In this document: piece by piece, positions 1-11,300 of the stretch
How the letters are laid out: each line of letters begins with the position of its first letter
Numbering within the stretch: position 1 is the first letter of the stretch
Source: Nonomuraea turkmeniaca
GTDB lineage: Bacteria; Actinomycetota; Actinomycetes; Streptosporangiales; Streptosporangiaceae
Assembly: GCF_005889735.1 (NCBI RefSeq)
Contig: NZ_VCKY01000007.1
Location: forward strand, 33,471 to 97,470
Reading direction: 5' to 3'
Length of the DNA: 64,000 bases
Translations under genes and position numbers: made by a program
The notes under the pieces: model-generated
The model's input: the letters and a program-made list of their open reading frames with translations, nothing else
What the model was told of the DNA's origin: nothing
The model's database searches: none

Positions 1-891
1 CTGCACCAACGCCTTCCCGAGGACGTCGACGTGGCCTGCGTCGTGGTACGCCCCACCCATGCGGGCACCGAGCTGGCGCTGGAGTTCCTGCGCCGCGGCG
101 TCCACGTGCTCCACGAGCAGCCGATCAGCGGTGACGAGCTCGCCCGCTGCCTGCGCGAGGCCCGGCGGGCCGGAGCGGCCTACCTGCTCAACTCCTTCTA
201 CGTTCACTTGGAGCCGATCCGGTCCTTCGTGGCGGCCGCGAGGGCGCTGACCGCCAGGCGGCAGGTGCTGTTCGCCGACGCCGCGTGTGCCGTGCAGGTG
301 GCCTACCCCATGGTGGACATCCTCGGCCAGGCGCTGGGTCGGCTGCGGCCGTGGTCGCTCGCGGACCTGGCGCCGCTGCCCGCGCCAGGCGGGCCGTTCC
401 GCAGTCTGCACGGCACGCTCGCGGGCGTGCCGCTCACGCTGCGCGTGCAGAACCAGCTCCACCACAAGGACCCCGACAACCACGCCCACTTCCTGCACCG
501 GGTGGCGATCGGCACCGACGCCGGGGTGCTGACGCTGGCCGACACGCACGGCCCCGTCCTGTGGAGCCCTCGCCTGCACGCGCCCCGCGACGCCGACGGC
601 AACCTGGTGCTGGACGGGTCGGCCGCACCGCCGCTGACCGCCACCGTCCCCCTCGGCCCGCCCGGCGGCGACTCCTTCGCCCACCTCATGGACGCTGTCT
701 GGCCCGGCGGCGTCGCCCACGCACTGGCGCGACTACGGGAGGCCATTCAGGGAACGGCCGACACGATGCGCACCGGCCAGTACCATCTGGCCACCTGCCG
801 GCTCTGGGAGGAGCTGACCCGCAAGCTCGGCCCGCCCGACCTCGTCGATCTGCCCGAGCCCAGGCCGCTGCCGGTGGAGGAGCTGACATGA
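1..891 (+). CDS. Thiazolinyl-imide reductase (PchG/Irp3/YbtU family), 5' end outside window
   Basis: An NAD(P)H-dependent reductase that reduces one enzyme-bound thiazoline ring to thiazolidine during assembly of pyochelin/yersiniabactin-type metallophores. The frame is open from the first base, so the N-terminal Rossmann nucleotide-binding part (roughly 60-80 residues of a ~360-residue family) lies upstream of the window. What is visible includes the Gfo/Idh-like stretch VHVLHEQPISGDEL, at the place where these enzymes close the cofactor domain, and the long C-terminal substrate domain. The stop overlaps the next start (ATGA), so it is translationally coupled to the thioesterase gene. Family assignment rests on motif memory plus context next to a cyclisation-domain synthetase. 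The family is known from siderophore loci; the exact ring reduced here is inference. Confidence 0.82.
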   Translation: MHQRLPEDVDVACVVVRPTHAGTELALEFLRRGVHVLHEQPISGDELARCLREARRAGAAYLLNSFYVHLEPIRSFVAAARALTARRQVLFADAACAVQVAYPMVDILGQALGRLRPWSLADLAPLPAPGGPFRSLHGTLAGVPLTLRVQNQLHHKDPDNHAHFLHRVAIGTDAGVLTLADTHGPVLWSPRLHAPRDADGNLVLDGSAAPPLTATVPLGPPGGDSFAHLMDAVWPGGVAHALARLREAIQGTADTMRTGQYHLATCRLWEELTRKLGPPDLVDLPEPRPLPVEELT

Positions 892-2378
892 GCCGGGCGG
901 TGCGGCGGTTCGAGCCGCGCCCGCGCGCCTCGACGCGGCTGTTCTGTTTCCCGCACGCCGGCGGGGCCGCCAGCGGCTACCGGGCCTGGGTTCCACTGCT
1001 GCCGCAGGACGTCGAACTGGTCGCGCTCCAATATCCGGGCCGGGAGGACCGGCTGGCCGATCCGCTGGAGAGCACCATGGCCGGGCTGGTGGCCCAGCTC
1101 GCCGACGCGGTCGAGCCGCTGCTCGATCGGCCGTACACGTTCTTCGGGCACAGCATGGGCGCCGCCGTCGCCTACGAGGTGGCGCTGGAGCTGCGGCGCA
1201 GGCACGCGCCCCGGCCGGTGCGCCTGTTCGCCTCCGGCCACGAAGGACCCGGCCGCGCGCGCGGCGGAACCGTGCACCTCAGCGACGACGCGTCGCTCGC
1301 CGCGGAACTGGCCAGGCTCGGCGGATCGGGCTCGCACCTGCTCGACGACCCGGAGCTGCGGGCCCTGATGCTGCCGATCATCCGCAACGACTACCGGCTG
1401 ATCGAGACCTACCGCCCGGCCACCGCCCCGCCGCTGGACTGCCCCATCACGGCCCTGCGCGGCACGAGCGACCACGACGTCACCGACGCCGACGCCCGCG
1501 CCTGGGCCGAGGTCACGACCGCCGGCTGTGAGGCGCTGGCCCTGCCCGGAGGGCACTTCTACCTGCTGCCCGAACGCGAGCGGCTGGTCCGGGCCGTCGT
1601 GGCGCGCCTCCACCCCGACCACCAGAGGAGTCCCATGACCACCACCGAAGCCAACCCCTTCACCGAGGACTTCCGCGACGACTACATGTACGTCGCCGAG
1701 ATCTACGACCTGCTGTCCGGCTCCCACTGGGAGCAGATCCGCCACCACCTCGTCGGCGCGCTCGCGGACGTCGACCCCTCCTACGGGCCCGTGGTGGACC
1801 TCGGCGCGGGCACCGGCCAGGCCACCCACGTCGTCGGCGCCACGCTGCCCGATGCGCGGATCATCGCCACCGAGCCGTCCTCCGCCATGCGCATCGCTCT
1901 GATCAACAAGCTCGCCAACAACCCTGATCTCAAACGCCGCGTCACCGTGCTGCCCTCGCTGGCCCAGCACGCCGAGCTGCCCGATCGCATCAGCGCCGTG
2001 ACCGCTTTCGGCATGATGGGCTATCTCACCGAGGCCGACCGCAAGGAGCTGTTCAGGAAGCTCGCCGAACGGATGCCGCCGGGCGCGCCCATCGTCATGG
2101 AGCTGATGGCGCTGTCCTCTCCCCAGGAGATGGTCCCGGCGAGGATCGCCCGCGAGCAGCTCGGCGAGCACACCTACGAGGTGTGGATGCGCGGCGAGCC
2201 CGGCGGGCCCGGAACCATGCGCTACGCCTCCAGCTTCACCGTCACCCGCGCCGGCAAGGTCGTGAAGCGGATGTACGTCGAGCAGGAGTGGTTCACGTTC
2301 GGCATCGAGGAGCTGGAGGCCGAGTCGGGGATGCGCGGCCACAAGCTCACCAACGAGATCATCGTCCTGACCCGCTGA
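888..2378 (+). CDS. Type II thioesterase fused in frame to a SAM-dependent methyltransferase
   Basis: Residues 1 to about 245 are an alpha/beta-hydrolase thioesterase of the kind found beside non-ribosomal synthetases. FCFPHAGG is near the N-terminus, the nucleophile elbow is GHSMGAA with the catalytic Ser, and a late GGHFYL supplies the His. Its usual jobs are editing misprimed carrier proteins or releasing product. No stop codon follows the normal thioesterase end; the frame continues through a five-residue linker (HQRSP) into a methyltransferase with motif I VDLGAGTGQ. The whole reads as 496 residues. A good ribosome-binding site (AGAGGAG) precedes an internal ATG at 1635, so a separate methyltransferase may also be made. 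The start overlaps the reductase stop by 4 bp. The synthetase ends in a carrier domain with no thioesterase of its own, so this protein may also off-load the product; that is inference. Confidence 0.8.
   Translation: MSRAVRRFEPRPRASTRLFCFPHAGGAASGYRAWVPLLPQDVELVALQYPGREDRLADPLESTMAGLVAQLADAVEPLLDRPYTFFGHSMGAAVAYEVALELRRRHAPRPVRLFASGHEGPGRARGGTVHLSDDASLAAELARLGGSGSHLLDDPELRALMLPIIRNDYRLIETYRPATAPPLDCPITALRGTSDHDVTDADARAWAEVTTAGCEALALPGGHFYLLPERERLVRAVVARLHPDHQRSPMTTTEANPFTEDFRDDYMYVAEIYDLLSGSHWEQIRHHLVGALADVDPSYGPVVDLGAGTGQATHVVGATLPDARIIATEPSSAMRIALINKLANNPDLKRRVTVLPSLAQHAELPDRISAVTAFGMMGYLTEADRKELFRKLAERMPPGAPIVMELMALSSPQEMVPARIAREQLGEHTYEVWMRGEPGGPGTMRYASSFTVTRAGKVVKRMYVEQEWFTFGIEELEAESGMRGHKLTNEIIVLTR
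1635..2378 (+). other. Internal start and methyltransferase domain of the fusion
   Basis: The ATG at 1635 has AGAGGAG five bases upstream and opens a 247-residue methyltransferase in the same frame as the thioesterase. The protein has a class I Rossmann fold: motif I is VDLGAGTGQATH and the acidic end of beta-2 is IIATEPS. By analogy with pyochelin biosynthesis it could N-methylate the thiazolidine nitrogen once the reductase has acted. It resembles the second methyltransferase at 21548-22270 in motif layout, so the locus may place two methyl groups. Whether the cell makes a fusion, two proteins, or both cannot be told from sequence. Confidence 0.6.
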
Positions 2379-2391
2379 GGGAGACCACGCC

Positions 2392-5300
2392 GTGCCCCTG
2401 ACCTTGGAGATCGTCCGCAACACCGTGGCCGACCTGCTGCAGCGCGATCCAGGCGAGATAGGCGACCATGACAACCTGATCCGCTGCGGGATGGACTCGA
2501 TCACGGCCATGCGCCTGGCCGGCCGCTGGCGGCGGGCCGGCGTACGGCTCGACGTTGCCGAGCTGGCCGAGACACCCACCATCGGCCACTGGTGGTCGCT
2601 CATCTCCGCCCGCCAAGGGCAGCCACTCGAGGCGGCCGTCGAGGTGAAGGTGGACGAGGGCGTGCCGTTCCCGCTCACACCCGTGCAGCATGCGTACTGG
2701 ATCGGGCGGCGCGAGGGCCAGGTGCTCGGCAACGTCGGCTGCCACGCCTACATCGAGTTCGACGGGCTGGGCGTGGCGCCCGAGCGGCTCCAACGCGCCG
2801 TGCGTGCCCTGGTCCACCGCCACGCCCAGCTGCGCACCCGTTTCCTCGACGACGGCACCCAGCAAGCCCTCCCGCCCGATGACCCGGCGGTGTGGTCGCG
2901 GCTCACGGTCCACGACCTGACCTCCCTGGACGCGGCCGGGGCGGAGAGCGCGCTGCTGGAGCTGCGCGAGACCCTGTCGCACCGGCTGCTCGACGCCGCA
3001 CACGGCGAGGTCTTCGACGTACGGCTGTCGCTGCTGCCCGGCGGCGCCACCCGCATCCACTTCGAACTGGACCTGCTGGTCGCCGACGTGCTCAGCCTGC
3101 GCATGATCCTCACCGAGCTGGCCGCGCTCTACGCCGACCCGCACGCCCCGCTGCCGCCCATCGACTACAGCTTCCAGCGCTACCTGGCCGAGCAGGACGT
3201 CCTGCGGGCGGAGGCGCGGGCGCGCGACCGTGCGTACTGGCAGGAACGCCTGGCCGACCTGCCCGGCGGCCCGCAGCTCCCGCTCGCCGTGCCGCCGGAG
3301 TCGGTCACTGGTCCGCGTTTCGTCCGTCGCAGCCACTGGCTGTCCGCCGAGGAATGGGAGCGGCTCGAACGCCGGGCCAGGGAGCACGGCCTCACCCCTT
3401 CCACCGTGCTGGCCGCCGCCTACGCCGAAGTGCTCGCCGCCTGGAGCGCCACACCGCGCTTCCTGCTCAACCTGCCCTTGTTCGACCGGCACGATCTCCA
3501 TCCTTCCGTCGGTCACCTGGTGGCCGACTTCACCAGCCTCGTCCTGCTGGAAGTGGACGCCTCCGAGTCGTTGCCGTTCGCCGAGCTGGCCCGCCGCATC
3601 CAGGCCCGCCTGCACGCCGACCTCGCGCACACCGATTACTCGGGGATCGAGGTGCTGCGTGACCTGACCCGCGCCCACCCCGGCTCGCCGCCCACCGCCC
3701 CTGTCGTCTTCGCCGGCAACCTCGACGGTGAGCTGGTCGATCCCGTCTTCCGGCGGGAGCTGGGCGAGCTCGGCTGGATGATCTCCCAGACGCCGCAGGT
3801 GTGGCTCGACTACCAGATGGTGTTGCACGACGGGCGCCTCGTGATCTGCTGGGACGCGGTTGCGGAGCTGTTCCCGGCGGGCGTGCTGGACGCGATGTTC
3901 GCCGCCCATGGGCGGTTGCTGGAATGGCTGGGATCGGCGGACTGGGCTGAGCCTGTGCCGTCGCTGGTGCCCGAGCCTCAGGTGGTCGTGCGGGAGCGGG
4001 TGAACGACACGACCGGGCCGGCACCCGGGCGGTTGTTGCATGAGGGGTTCTTCGCGCAGGATCCGGAGCGGGTGGCTCTGGTGTGGGATGGCGGTTCGTT
4101 GTCGTATGGCGAGCTGGCCGACCGGGTGTTGCGGGTGGCCGGATGGTTGCGGTCTCGCGGGGTGCGGCCGGGGGATCCGGTGGGCGTCGTGCTGCCCAAG
4201 GGACCCGAGCAGGTGACGGCCGTCCTCGGGGTGCTGGCCGCCGGGGGTGTGTATGTGCCGGTCGGGGTGGATCAGCCTGCCGCCCGCCGGGAGCGGATCT
4301 TGTCACGAGCCGGCGTCGAGGTGGTGCTGACCGAGCTCTCGCTCGGTGAGCGGCTGAGCGAGCCCGTGCAGGTGGACCCCGAGCAGCCGGCTTATGTGAT
4401 CTTCACGTCCGGCTCGACCGGAGAGCCGAAAGGGGTGCAGGTCAGCCACCGGGCGGCGGTCAACACCATCGAGGATGTCGTGCGTCGCTTCGGTCTGGGC
4501 CAAGAGGATCGGGTGCTGGCGGTGTCGGCGCTCGACTTCGACCTGTCGGTGTTCGACATCTTCGGCTTGCTGTCGGTGGGTGGCGCGGTGGTGCTCATCG
4601 GCGAGGACGAGCGGCGCGACGCTGAGCGCTGGGCGCAACTGGTGGCGGACCATCAGGTGACGGTGTGGAATTCGGTGCCCGCACTGCTGGACATGCTGCT
4701 GACCGCCGGGGGAGGCGGCGGCCTGCGGCTGGCGCTGGTGTCCGGCGACTGGGTAGGCCTGGATCTGGCGCCGCGGCTGGCCGATGAGGCGCCGGAAGCG
4801 CGGTTGATCGCCTTGGGCGGGGCGACCGAGGCGGCGATCTGGTCGAACTACTGCCGGGTTCCTGCCGAGGTGCCCGCGCATTGGCGGTCGGTGCCCTATG
4901 GGAAGCCGCTGGGCAACCAGCGCTTCCGGGTGGTTGACGCCCGAGGGCGAGACTGCCCGGACTGGGTGGCGGGCGAGTTGTGGATCGGCGGTCTGGGGGT
5001 GGCCGATGGCTACCGGGGTGATCCGGAGCAGACGGCCGAGCGGTTTCTGACGGTCGAGGGGGTGCGCTGGTATCGCACCGGGGATCTGGGCCGGTACTGG
5101 CCGGACGGGACGTTGGAGTTCCTGGGCCGGGCCGACGCTCAGGTGAAGATCCGTGGTCACCGGATCGAGCTGGGCGAGGTCGAGGCGGCTCTGCAGGCCG
5201 AGGTGGCGCAGGCTGTCGTCGTGGCCTCGGCGGATCGGCGGCGGTTGCTGGCCGCCGTGGCATCCGACGACGTGGATGCGGAAGCGCTGCGTGCGGGGTT

Positions 5301-8300
5301 GGCCGAGCGCTTGCCTCCATACATGATCCCGGATCGGCTGGTGTCGATGGCGGCGTTGCCGTTGACGGCCAACGGGAAGATCGACCGCAACGCCGTGCGC
5401 GCCCTGCTGGAGGAGACAGAGGAGGCGAGGGCGTTCGTCCCACCGCAGGGGTCGGTGGAGGAGACGGTCGCTGCCGTCTGGCGCGAACTCCTCCACGCCG
5501 AGCGGGTCGGGCGTGACGACGACTTCTTCTTCCTCGGCGGGGACAGCCTGATCGCCACTCGCCTCGTCACCCGCCTACGCGAGATGGGCTTGGCGAACGC
5601 GACGCTGGCCAAGCTGTTCCGCACGCCGGTGCTGGCCGACTTCGCCGCAGGGCTCGCGCTCACCGGCGACGAACGGGCCGAGACATATCCGGCGATCATG
5701 GCCGATCACGCGAACCGCTACGAGCCTTTCCCCCTCACCGAGATCCAGCGGGCGTACTGGCTCGGTCGCGCGGCCGGACTGCCCCTGGGCGGCGTGGGCA
5801 CCACGTTCTACCTGGAGCTGGCCGGAGCCGACATCGACCCGCCGCGTCTGGAAGAGGCGTTGAACCGGCTGATCCAACGTCACGAGATGCTGCGGGCCGT
5901 CATCGGCGACGACGGCCGCCAGCGGATCCTCCCCGAGGTTCCCCGCTTGCGGATCCCCGTAGAGGAGGCTTCCGACGCCGTCACCGCCTCGGCACGTCTG
6001 GAGGGCGCACTCGCTCGGCGTGTGTTCGACCTCGGCCGGTGGCCGCTGATCGACGTCCGGGTGGTACGCCACAGCGAGGGCGTGCGGCTCGGGATCACCC
6101 TGGACTACAGCGTGTTCGACGCGCTCAGTGGCCAACTGCTGCTCTCCGAGCTGGCCACCCTCTACGCGGACATGGAGGCGGAGCTGCCGCCTGTGGGCGT
6201 GTCGTTCCGTGACTACGTGCTGAGTTCGGTTCATGAATCGGCGGCGCGGGAGAGGGCGGAGGAGTACTGGCGGGACCGGCTCGACGAGCTGCCCCCGGCT
6301 CCGCAACTGCCCTTGGCCGTCGATCCGGCGACCATTGCCAAGCCGGTATTCGTCCGGAGACGGCACACCGTTCCGGCCGGTCGCTGGGCACGGATCAAGG
6401 AGCAGGCCAGGCGGCACGGCGTCACCCCGTCGGTGGTGCTGCTGACCTGCTACGTCGAAGTGCTCGCTGCCTGGTCCGGGCGTGATGACCTCACCGTCAA
6501 CCTCACCCTCTTCGACCGCCCGGCCTCCGGCCATCCTGATATCGGGAACATTCTCGGCGACTTCACCTCTCTGCTGCTGCTCGCCAACCGTCCCGACCCC
6601 GGAGAGACCTGGCTGGCCGCTGCTCGACGCCTGCAGGAGCAACTCGCCGAGGACCTGGAGCATCGCGCCGTCTCCGGGCTTTGGGTGCTGAGGGAGCTCG
6701 CCCGCCGGTCGGGCTCGGCGCGATCGGATATGCCCGTGGTCTTCACCAGCACCCTCGGCCTGGACGACGACCTCTCCAGGCGGCTGCCCGACGGCTTTCC
6801 CCAGATCGTGAACGGGCTGTCGCAGACGCCGCAGGTGTGGCTCGATCACCAGGTGATGGAGCTGGGCGGGGAGCTGGTGCTGTGCTGGGACGCGGTGGAG
6901 GAGCTGTTCCCGGCAAGTGTGCTGGACGCGATGTTCGCCGCCTATCAGCGGTTACTGGAACGGCTGGGGGAGGGGAACTGGTCGCAGCCGGTGCCGTCGT
7001 TGCTGCCCGGGTCGCAGCATGCGGTGCGAGAGCTGGTGAACGCAACGGTCGGCCCGGTGTCGGGGCGGTTGTTGCACGAGGGGTTCTTCGCGCAGGATCC
7101 GGAGCGGGTGGCTCTGGTGTGGGACGGCGGCTCGTTGACCTACGGCGAGCTGGCCGACCGGGCGTTGCGGGTGGCCGGGCGGTTGCGCTCTCGCGGGGTC
7201 GGTCCTGGCACGCCGGTCGGGGTGGTGCTGCCCAAGGGACCCGAGCAGGTGACCGCGGTCTTGGGCGTGCTCGCCGCGGGAGGCATGTATGTGCCGGTGG
7301 GGGTGGATCAGCCTGCCGCTCGCCGGGAACGGATCTTGGCGCGGGCCGGCGTCGAGGAGATGCTGACCGAGCTCGCGTTCGGCGAGCGGCTGAGCGAGCC
7401 CGTCAAAGTGCACCCCGAGCAGGCGGCCTACGTCATCTTCACCTCCGGCTCGACGGGAGAGCCGAAGGGCGTGCAGGTCAGCCACCAAGCGGCCGTGAAC
7501 ACGATCGAGGACGTGATCCGCAGGTTCGACATGGACGAGCAGGATCGGGTGCTGGCGGTATCGGCGCTGGACTTCGACCTGTCGGTGTTCGACATCTTCG
7601 GACTGCTGTCGGTGGGCGGCGCGGTGGTGCTCATCGAGGAGGACGAGCGACGCGACGCCGAGCGCTGGGCGCAGTTGGTGGCCGAGCACGGCGTGACCGT
7701 GTGGAATTCGGTGCCCGCGCTGCTGGACATGCTGCTCACCTCGGGAGGAGGTGCCGGGTTGCGGATCGCGCTCGTGTCCGGCGACTGGGTGGGGCCGGAT
7801 CTGGCGCCCCGGCTGGGCGAGCAGACGCACCTCATCGCGCTGGGCGGGGCGACCGAGGCGGCGATCTGGTCCAACTACTGCCGGGTTCCTGCCAAGGTGC
7901 CCGCGCACTGGCGGTCGGTGCCCTATGGGAAGCCGCTGACCAACCAGCGCTTCCGCGTGGTCGACAGCCGAGGACGGGACTGCCCTGACTGGGTGACGGG
8001 GGAGTTGTGGATCGGCGGCCTCGGCGTCGCCGACGGCTACCGGGGCGATCCCCAGCAAACCGCCGAGCGGTTCGTGACCGTAGAGGGAGTGCGCTGGTAT
8101 CGGACGGGGGACTTGGGCCGGTACTGGCCGGATGGGACGTTGGAGTTCCTGGGCCGGGCCGACGCTCAGGTGAAGATCCGCGGTCACCGGATCGAGCTGG
8201 GCGAGGTCGAGGCGGCTCTGCAAGCCCACCCGCACGTCGGCCAAGTCGTCGCCGTGACCTCGGCCGACCGGCGCCACCTCCTCGCCGCCGTCACCGAGTC

Positions 8301-11300
8301 GATCCCCCGAGCCGCCGCCGAGGCGACGCCGCGGCCCGCCGGCCCGAAGCCACAAGAGCTGCCGGAGACATGGGAACTCGAATCCCGGTTGGCCGAAGCG
8401 CTCCTGACCGGGCTCCTCGCCGACGAGTTCGGAATCACGCCCACCATCGAGGCCGCACTGGCCCGGAACGGCGTCGACGAGGTCAACCGGCCGATCGCGG
8501 ACGTGTGGCTGCGGTGGCTGGAGCGGTGGGACGTGGTCCAGGCCACCCCGACCGGTCACGTGCCCGGCCCGCGGTTCGACCACTGCCGTGACGCCTCCAT
8601 CTGGGCCGACCTCATGGACCGCGCGGAGGGGACGCACCTGGCCCTGATCGCCGGCCGCCTCGCCGAGCGCCGAGGGGACCTGGCCGCGATGCTGCGCGGG
8701 GACCGAGAACCCCTCACGCTGCTGGACGACCCGGTGCTGTCCCCGGAGGGACAGGCGGCGCTCCGGCCGGAGACCGCGACGACCCTGCAAGTCATCGCCG
8801 GACGGCTCGCGGCTCTCGCCGCCGAACTCGGCCGACCACTGCGGGTCGCCGAGCTGGGCGCGCGGACCGGCCGCACCGCGTGCCGCATCCTGGACGCCAT
8901 TCCGCCCGGCTCTGTCCACTACACGCTGCTCGACGAGTCCCCGGTGCTGCTGGACGCCGCGAAGGAGCGGCTGTCCGGCACCCCGCACCCGGTCGGGTAC
9001 GCCCAGGCGCCGACCGGCACCGTGCCCGCCCCACTGCGGCACGCCTTCGATGTGGTGATCGCGGCCGCTTCCCTGCACCGATACCCCTCCGTCGCCGCGG
9101 GCGTGGAACTCGCCTCGCTGCTCCTGGCCCCCGGCGGGCTCCTGTACGCCTGGGAGCTCACGGAGCCGGCCCCGCTCACCCTTCAGACGATCAGCCTGCT
9201 GGAGCGCGGCTTCGACCGGCTGGACCGGGAACGAAGGCGGCGGCGCAGCCCGCTGCTCGACGCCGACCGGTGGCGGGACGTGCTGACCGCAGCGCACTTC
9301 GATCACATAGCCGTCCTGCCGCAGGGGCCGTTCTCGGTGCTGCTGCGTGCCGCCCGCCCGGCCACGCGGCCCGTCGCCGACCCCGACGAGGTCCGTACGT
9401 GGCTGCGCGGCCGGATTCCTGGGTACCTCGTCCCTGACCGCGTGGAGGTCGTTCCCTTCCTGCCGCTCACCGGCAACGGCAAGGTCGATCGGCGGGCCGT
9501 GCAGCGGCTGCTGGACACCGGCGGCGGGGCCGGCGGCTCCGCCACCCCGCCGCAGGGTCCGCTCGAAGGGGTCGTCGCGGCGACCTGGAGCGAGGTGCTC
9601 GGCGGTGGCGAGGTGAGCCGTGACGCCGACTTCTTCATGCTGGGCGGCGACAGCCTGGCCGCGACCCGGGTGGTCGCGCGGCTCCGGGAGGCCGGGGTCG
9701 GCGGTGTCACGATCGGGCGGCTGTTCAGCTCTCCCGTGCTGGCCGATTTCGCGGCAGGCCTGTCCATGGACGGCTCCCACACGGCGGCCCTGACGCTGCC
9801 CGCCGACCCCGAGCACCGCCATGACCCGTTCCCGCTCACCGAAGTGCAGCAGGCGTACTGGCTGGGGAGGCAGGTGGACTACACGCTCGGCGGTGTCGGC
9901 TCGCACTGCTACTTCGAGTTCGAGGGAGACGGCATCGACGTCGGGCGCCTGGAGGAGGCGTTCAACCGGCTCGTCCGGCGGCACGAGATGCTGCGCGCGG
10001 TCGTCACCGGCGACGGGCGGCAGCGGATCCTGCCCGGGGTGCCCCGCTTCGTCATCCCCGTGGCCGACGTCCTGGATGACCGGTTCGACCAGGCGCGGGC
10101 CGATCTCCGCACGGAGATGTCCCACCAGGTAGTGGACCTCGCCCGGTGGCCGCTGCTGGACGTCCGTGCGGTCCGGGCCGCCGACGGGCGCGTGTGCTTC
10201 GGGCTCAGCCTCGACAACTTCGTCTTCGACGGGTTGAGCATGATGATCGTCCTGTCCGAGGCCGCTCGTCTCTACGACGACCCGGAGGCCGAGCTGCCGC
10301 CCGTCGGGATGTCGTTCCGCGACTACGTGCTCAACTCCGCTCCCGATCCGGCCGCGCGGGAGAGGGCCGAGGACTACTGGCGGGAGCGGCTGGACGAGCT
10401 GCCGCCGGCTCCGCAGCTGCCCCTGGCCGTCGATCCGGCCACCGTCACCCGGCCGGCCTTCGTCCGCAGGCGGCACACCATGCCTGCGGACCGCTGGTCA
10501 CGCATCAAGCAGCGGGCCAGGCGACACGGGCTGACCCCCTCGGCAGTGCTGCTGACCTGCTACGCCGAGGTGCTCGCGGCCTGGAGTGGGCGCTCCGACG
10601 TGACCGTCAACCTCACCCTCTTCGACCGGCCCGCGCCGGGACAGCCGGGCGGCCACCCGGACATCGCCCGGGTCATCGGCGACTTCACCTCCCTGCTCCT
10701 GGTCGGCCATCGGCCCGAGCCGGGCGGCGGGTGGCTCGACGCGGCCCAGGCGCTGCAGCGCCGGCTCGGCCACGACCTGGAACACCGCGACGTGTCCGCG
10801 GTGTGGGTGCTGCGGGAGCTGGCCCGCCGCTCCCAGGGCGCCTCCGTCGGCATGCCGGTCGTCTTCACCAGCGCCCTGGGACTCGACGACGACCTGTTCG
10901 ACCGCGCGTTCCAGGCTCCCTGGCGGGAGAGCTGGTCGGTGTCGCAGACGCCGCAGGTGTGGCTGGATCACCAGGTGATGGAGCTGGGCGGAGAGCTGGT
11001 GCTGTGCTGGGACGCGGTCGAGGAGCTGTTCCCGGCGGGCGTGCTGGACGCGATGTTCGCCGCCTACCAGCGGTTGCTGGGCTGGCTGGACGTGACGGAC
11101 TGGGCTGAGCCTGTGCCGTCGTTGGTACCCGAGTCTCAGGTGGCCGTGCGGGAGCGGGTGAACGACACGGCTGCGCCGGTGCCGGGCCGTCTGTTGCACG
11201 AAGGGTTCTTCGCGCAGGATCCGGGGCGCGTGGCGCTGGTGTGGGACGGCGGCTCGTTGACCTACGGCGAGCTGGCCGATCGCGCGTTGCGCGTGGCCGG

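Noticed and set aside
747..2732. Long minus-strand frame of 661 codons opposite the thioesterase and synthetase
   Set aside because: It has no recognisable domain and is antisense to genes with clear motifs; such shadows are common at this GC content.
6952..10476. Minus-strand frame of 1174 codons inside the synthetase
   Set aside because: It is antisense to well-defined Cy, A and PCP domains, has a low-complexity composition and matches no family.
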